From Hyparrhenia diplandra (taxonomy: Eukaryota; Streptophyta; Magnoliopsida; Poales; Poaceae), in contig JADLZK010013216.1 in the NCBI GenBank assembly GCA_015847255.1, forward strand, positions 434,001-498,000: a stretch of 64,000 nucleotides of DNA, written 5' to 3'. Shown piece after piece: positions 60,061 through 64,000 of the stretch. The position numbers were made by a program, and so were the translations under genes. The notes under the pieces are model-generated. The model was not told where the DNA came from and searched no databases. It saw only the letters and a program-made list of their open reading frames with translations. Position 1 is the first letter of the stretch. Every line of letters begins with the position of its first letter.

Positions 60061-60915
60061 CTTTCCCTCACATCCTGCTTCACGTACACACAACACCACC
60101 AGGCAAATGAAATGGCCGATTCAGCCAGTGCCAGCTATGCTCACATCAAGGGCCTAACCCGTGAGCTGTGCGCTCATGCACATCCCCAGGACTGGTCGTG
60201 GCTTGGTCAGAGATATCCCAAAGAGTTAGGCAGGGTCAAGCAGGGAGAAGGCTAGGGAGATCAGGCTAGGTTTTCTACATGCTTTGGTACGGTCTGGGTC
60301 TTGTTGTGATGAGCGTATCCCCCATGGGACGGTAACAAATAGTAACAGATATATGTCTAGAGCCGGCAAGAGTTCCTTTCACGATGACTGAGCCTCTTCC
60401 CTGTTAGAGCATGATTATCAAGACAACTGTTTGCCAGTAAGTGTGTCCAATGATCTCTGTCTCATTGGGGTCCATTGGGGTTTGAGTCTTGTTTTTATAG
60501 GGTATAGTTACACACATGTAAATGTACACAACTGTGCCATTGCTAGCTAGGGATTATATCCTCTCGCATGTTCTGCCTTTTAAAGACTACAACATTTCGT
60601 GGGCTTAAAAAACTATTACATGTTCAAGTGCCTCTCTAGAAGTGTGTCGAGCGACAGCACTGGACCGTTGATCTATCTAGCTCTTGTTATTGGGGTATTC
60701 GATGCTAAGGCGGCCTCCTCTGTCACCTGAGGGACTCATAGGGATTAACTACCGAAGGCTCCTTGTAGGCTCGTCATCAGTCACCTCGAGCCTTCGATCG
60801 TCGGTGCCTTCTTCTGAAGCCTCATCTCTTCAGTCTCTGTCAAAGGCTCTTTGGGACCTTCAGTATCCACCTCAGTACAAGGTAGTTAACAACCATTTTT
60901 AACCATCAAAGAATC
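60061..60915. other. Intergenic, no gene recognised
   Basis: No supported gene or repeat; short open frames only. Confidence 0.5.
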
Positions 60916-61039
60916 CACTACTGCAGAAATCTTTCTTGAGGCAGGAATTTTTGATTTTTTCGTGGCGTGCAAAGGCGTCCGCCATGGTTTGTAAGGTTAG
61001 GTTATGGTTAATTGTGGCTTGACCGTGGCGGTTGCCTAT
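60916..61039 (+). mobile_element. CACTA terminus fragment
   Basis: CACTACTGCAGAAATCTTTC is followed by CGTGGCG and CCGTGGCGG subterminal motifs, then sequence breaks at 61040 into unrelated DNA. It belongs to the same CACTA family as the neighbours. Confidence 0.6.
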
Positions 61040-61388
61040 TGTCACACCCAATTTTCAGGATAAAATGGGATGCATAAATCTTATGTGTTCCCAGAGTTGA
61101 GTCACAACAAAAGCTAACAAATTACAAGGATAGTATCATCACTGTGTATATTACATAGTGAACATTAAATAAACATAGTCTTTACACATATGCGGAAATA
61201 AAAGATAACTCTCTCGCTTGTAGAGCACCATCACAAGTACGGTCGACTGGTGAATTCAAACCTAGCAGTGCTCGGGGAAGTTCCCATAACCTCCAACATC
61301 TGTTACTGAGGTGGGATTTTCAAAAGTATACAAAGTAAAGCAAGAGTGAGTACACTTCTTACTCAACAAGTATAACATGGGTCAATAA
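61040..61388 (-). mobile_element. Probable LTR fragment between two CACTA ends
   Basis: Begins TGTCACACCCAATTTTCAGG and includes GTGAGTACACTTCTTACTCAACAAG, a style I associate with antisense grass Gypsy LTR DNA. No partner or target duplication was found. Confidence 0.35.
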
Positions 61389-61799
61389 CACTACTACAGA
61401 ATTGAACTTGCATGGTGTTTAGTTTTTTATTTTCCGTGGCGGGCATTTAGAAAACCGCCACGGAAAATAGTTGGCCTGGCAGCCCCCGCCGTGGAAAACC
61501 CGCCACGGTAATCGATTAACCGTGGCGGGCATTGTAAAATAACCGCCACGGTTAATAGTTATTAAGCGTGGCGGGCATTATAAAATAACCGCCACGGTTA
61601 ATCCTCATTAACCGTGGCGGTTTTATTACAATGCCCGCCACGGAAAAGTCTGGGCTATAAATACAGCCCCAACCTTCTTCTTCCCCACGGGATTTCGCCA
61701 TTTTCTAGGGTTTTGAGCTTCAAAACTCTAGAAAACACCATTTCTGGGGGGGGAAGGTTTTGCCCTTGGTTTGATTGAAGTTTGGCACCGCTAGGGGGT

Positions 61800-62270
61800 A
61801 TTTCTCCTCTTTCTCCCCTCTTTTCTCTCCCTCTCTCCCTCTTTCTCTCCCTCTCTCTCTCCCTCTCTCTCCCTATGCATGGTCCTCCCTCTCTTTGAGA
61901 TCTAATTGAATGTGGTTTGTGCTCTCTCTCTTCCCCCCTCTCTCCCCCCCCTCCCCTCCCTTATCTCTCCCCCCCTCTCTCTCTCTCCCTCTCTCTCCCC
62001 CCCTCTCTCTCTCCCTTTCTTTTGAGATCTAGTTTTGATCTCTCCCTCTCTCTCTCTCCCTCTCAAGCTAGCTCCTCTCCCTCTCTCATCTCCTTCTCTC
62101 TCTCCCCCCCCTCTCTCTTCCTCCCCTCTCTCTCTCTCTCTCTCTCTCTCCCTCTCTCCCTCTTTCTCCTCCCCTCTCTCTCCCTCTCATTTGAGTGTAC
62201 GTGCTCTCTTTCCCTCTCTCTACTCCCTCTCTCTTTCTCTCTCTCGTATTCCTCTTTTGCACTTTAGTTA
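61800..62270. repeat. CT-rich low-complexity tract in CACTA leader
   Basis: About 470 bp almost entirely CTCTCTC/CCCTCTC with a few interruptions (for example TTTGAGATCTA twice). It precedes the transposase start at 62352. Confidence 0.9.
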
Positions 62271-62351
62271 ACTCTCTCTAATCATCGATACTTCGATCTC
62301 TAATCATCGACGCTCTCTTTGCTTTGGTTTAATTAATTTGAGCAGGCCTTC

Positions 62352-63975
62352 ATGGCGCCGAATAGGGATTGGATGTACAGGCCGAGGATGAGTTTGGATT
62401 TCGTTGATGATGTGCGAAAGAAGTTTATGCCCGTCGCGCAGAAGCATCGAATCAGTCAGGGTTCGGAAGTAATGGTGTGCCCGTGCTATAGCTGCAAGCA
62501 TATGTTCTTACACAAGGATGACGCCGCCGTGGAGCACTTGCTGCGGTATGGTTTCATCGAGGGAGCCGAGGTACACCGTGTGGAAGTATCATGGTGAAAA
62601 AGAACCGAGTGTCTTGGCCGGTTCATCGGAGGACCCCGGTCATTCGCAACGACTGAAACAACGGTGGTGGACGAAGGACAAGAACAAGTTGATAATCATG
62701 ATTACATCACCGTAGATGAGCTATTTGGAAGACATGCCGTAAGACAATGCGGGTGGAGAAGATGGTCAGCGATCGAGTAGTTGATGACATGTCGCCCGAG
62801 GATCTTTGAGCTTTTCGAGGATATTGCTAACCTCAAAGATGAAGATGACGTATTGTTTGGCAATCCAAGATGGCTCAAGAATTTTAGACGGATGAAGCGG
62901 CGGCAATTGACCCTCTATACAAAGACGGCGGCAAATGTCCGAAGCATTGCGGTGCTACGTTTTAACCTTACGATGTTGATCTTTGAAGGCTCGCCACGGG
63001 TGGTCGATACGAGCTTCAATGACTTGTTACGGGTCCTCGGTGACACTTTGTTTTACCCGAGGGGGAATAAGGTGCCCGCCAATACCTATCGGGCGAAGAA
63101 GTTGATTAGATCCCCGTGGCTATGAAGCTTAGGAAGTTTCATGCGTGCCCTAACCACTCCGTATTCTATACTTTGGGGTGACTATGTGGACTTGCACAAC
63201 CGTCCGCGTGATGCGGCGTGAGTCGTTACAAGAGGAATGATGGCTGTCGTGCCACCGATGAGGAGGGACCGTCGAGAGGGCCCAAGAAGCAGAAGACGGG
63301 CAAGAAGAAGCGGATGCCACCTCCTCGAGGACGAGGAAGAAGAGGGTTACACCTGCAGGAAGATCCCCGCCCCTATCGGTGTGGTACCTACCCGTGCTCG
63401 ACGTCGCTGCGTGCAATTTTGGGAACCCGGAGGATGCCAAGCTGATGTCCCGGCATGCATCAGCGGAACGCCGCGAAGGGCGATGGCAAGTCGCGACACC
63501 CCTCGGATGCCAAAACGTGGAAACGCATCAATGACATGTTCCGGAGTTTAGGGACGAGCCCGAAGGAACGTAAGGTTCGCTTTGAGTACCGACGGGATGA
63601 ATCCGTTCGAGACCTCGTAGCTTCGCGACAGCACCCGGCGGTCACCCTCAACATATACAACCTGCCTCCCTACGAGTGTCCGGCGCAAATATCTTCTTAC
63701 GGCCATGCTCATTTCGGACCAAAGCAGCGGCACAATGATATAGATGTGCTCATTGAGCCATAATGGAGGAATTGGCGGAAGCGTGGAAAGGGGTCAAGAT
63801 TATGGATGCGTCCGAGAAGAAGTTCACTCTAAAGGCCATGATAATGGTCACCATCAGTGATTACCCTGCTCTCTTTTCATTGTCGGGGCAGATTAAGGGG
63901 AAGACAGCTTGCACAGTTTGCATTGAGAATACCGCTCCATTTACCTTAGCGGATCCCAAAAGACGGTGTACATGA
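62352..63975 (+). pseudogene. TNP2-type CACTA transposase, decayed, partial
   Basis: Would cut and join CACTA ends. The start MAPNRDWMYRPRMSLDFVDD with VCPCYSCKHM is the transposase-associated zinc-finger-like domain of plant En/Spm elements. Broken frames then give FNDLLRVLGDTLFYP..NTYRAKKLI, CPNHSVFYTLG, RHPSDAKTWKRIND, LNIYNLPPYECP, GPKQRHNDIDVLIEP, MEELAEAWKGVK and MVTISDYPALFSLSGQ, in the order of the TNP2 family. At least six stops or shifts occur, for example an in-frame TAA after IEP at 63761-63763. It is truncated by the window edge. Confidence 0.85.
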
Positions 63976-64000
63976 AGCATCGTAAAATTCCTCTCCAAAG

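Larger units (their letters stand above)
61389..64000 (+). mobile_element. Autonomous-type CACTA element, 5' part (runs out of window)
   Basis: Begins CACTACTACAGAATTG. Subterminal DNA (61430-61650) has alternating direct and inverted CCGTGGCGGGCATT / AACCGCCACGGTTAAT motifs. A TATA-like CTATAAATACAGCC lies at 61654-61667, then a pyrimidine-rich leader (61800-62270) and the transposase reading. The 3' end is beyond the window. Confidence 0.85.

Noticed and set aside
61917..62271. Ser/Leu/Pro-rich open frames of 78-116 codons
   Set aside because: Translation of a CT microsatellite, open in several frames by composition alone.

Overview
The window is plant nuclear DNA from a grass (Poaceae). 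Support: spliced genes with GT-AG introns and grass-like protein sequences, a nuclear tRNA-Ser, and many grass-type repeats (Stowaway and Tourist MITEs, CACTA, MULE, L1-type LINE, Copia and Gypsy-like LTR elements). I cannot name the species.

Layout: 1-4093 is the 3' part of a non-autonomous Copia-type element ending in a 278-bp LTR. A tRNA-Ser(CGA) follows on the minus strand. A type II prohibitin gene lies at 4689-9804 (minus, 5 exons, 3-kb first intron with a Stowaway MITE). From 10.2 to 18.7 kb is repeat DNA: an L1-type LINE relic (minus) split by a 1,035-bp CACTA element. A MULE (18731-19889) sits about 270 bp upstream of an ORTHRUS/VIM gene (20162-26104, plus, 9 exons; PHD-RING-SRA-RING). 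From 27.8 to 36.5 kb is a transposon cluster: a non-autonomous LTR element, two CACTA elements, MITEs and a probable long-LTR fragment. Two tandem D-isomer 2-hydroxyacid dehydrogenase paralogues follow (37921-42738 and 44136-47275, plus, 10 exons each). An F-box gene starts at 49217 and reaches its second exon at 55594, with a decayed Ty3/Gypsy gag-protease in the intron. A second non-autonomous LTR element lies at 56754-60060. The right edge holds an autonomous-type CACTA element with a decayed TNP2 transposase that runs out of the window.

Household roles: prohibitin (inner mitochondrial membrane scaffold), ORTH (maintenance of CG methylation), an oxidoreductase pair and an F-box adaptor. 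They do not form a pathway; the neighbourhood is an ordinary gene island between transposons.

Two points colour everything. First, all five protein genes carry single-base frame breaks, mostly in short homopolymers, with splice sites and flanking codons intact; this looks more like uncorrected sequencing or assembly error than parallel pseudogene formation. Second, the Copia-type internal region (about 390-3380) contains an unusually dense array of short palindromes with different arms but a recurrent ATGAA-like spacer, all in one strand sense. I do not recognise this from any named element and rate it the most interesting signal here.
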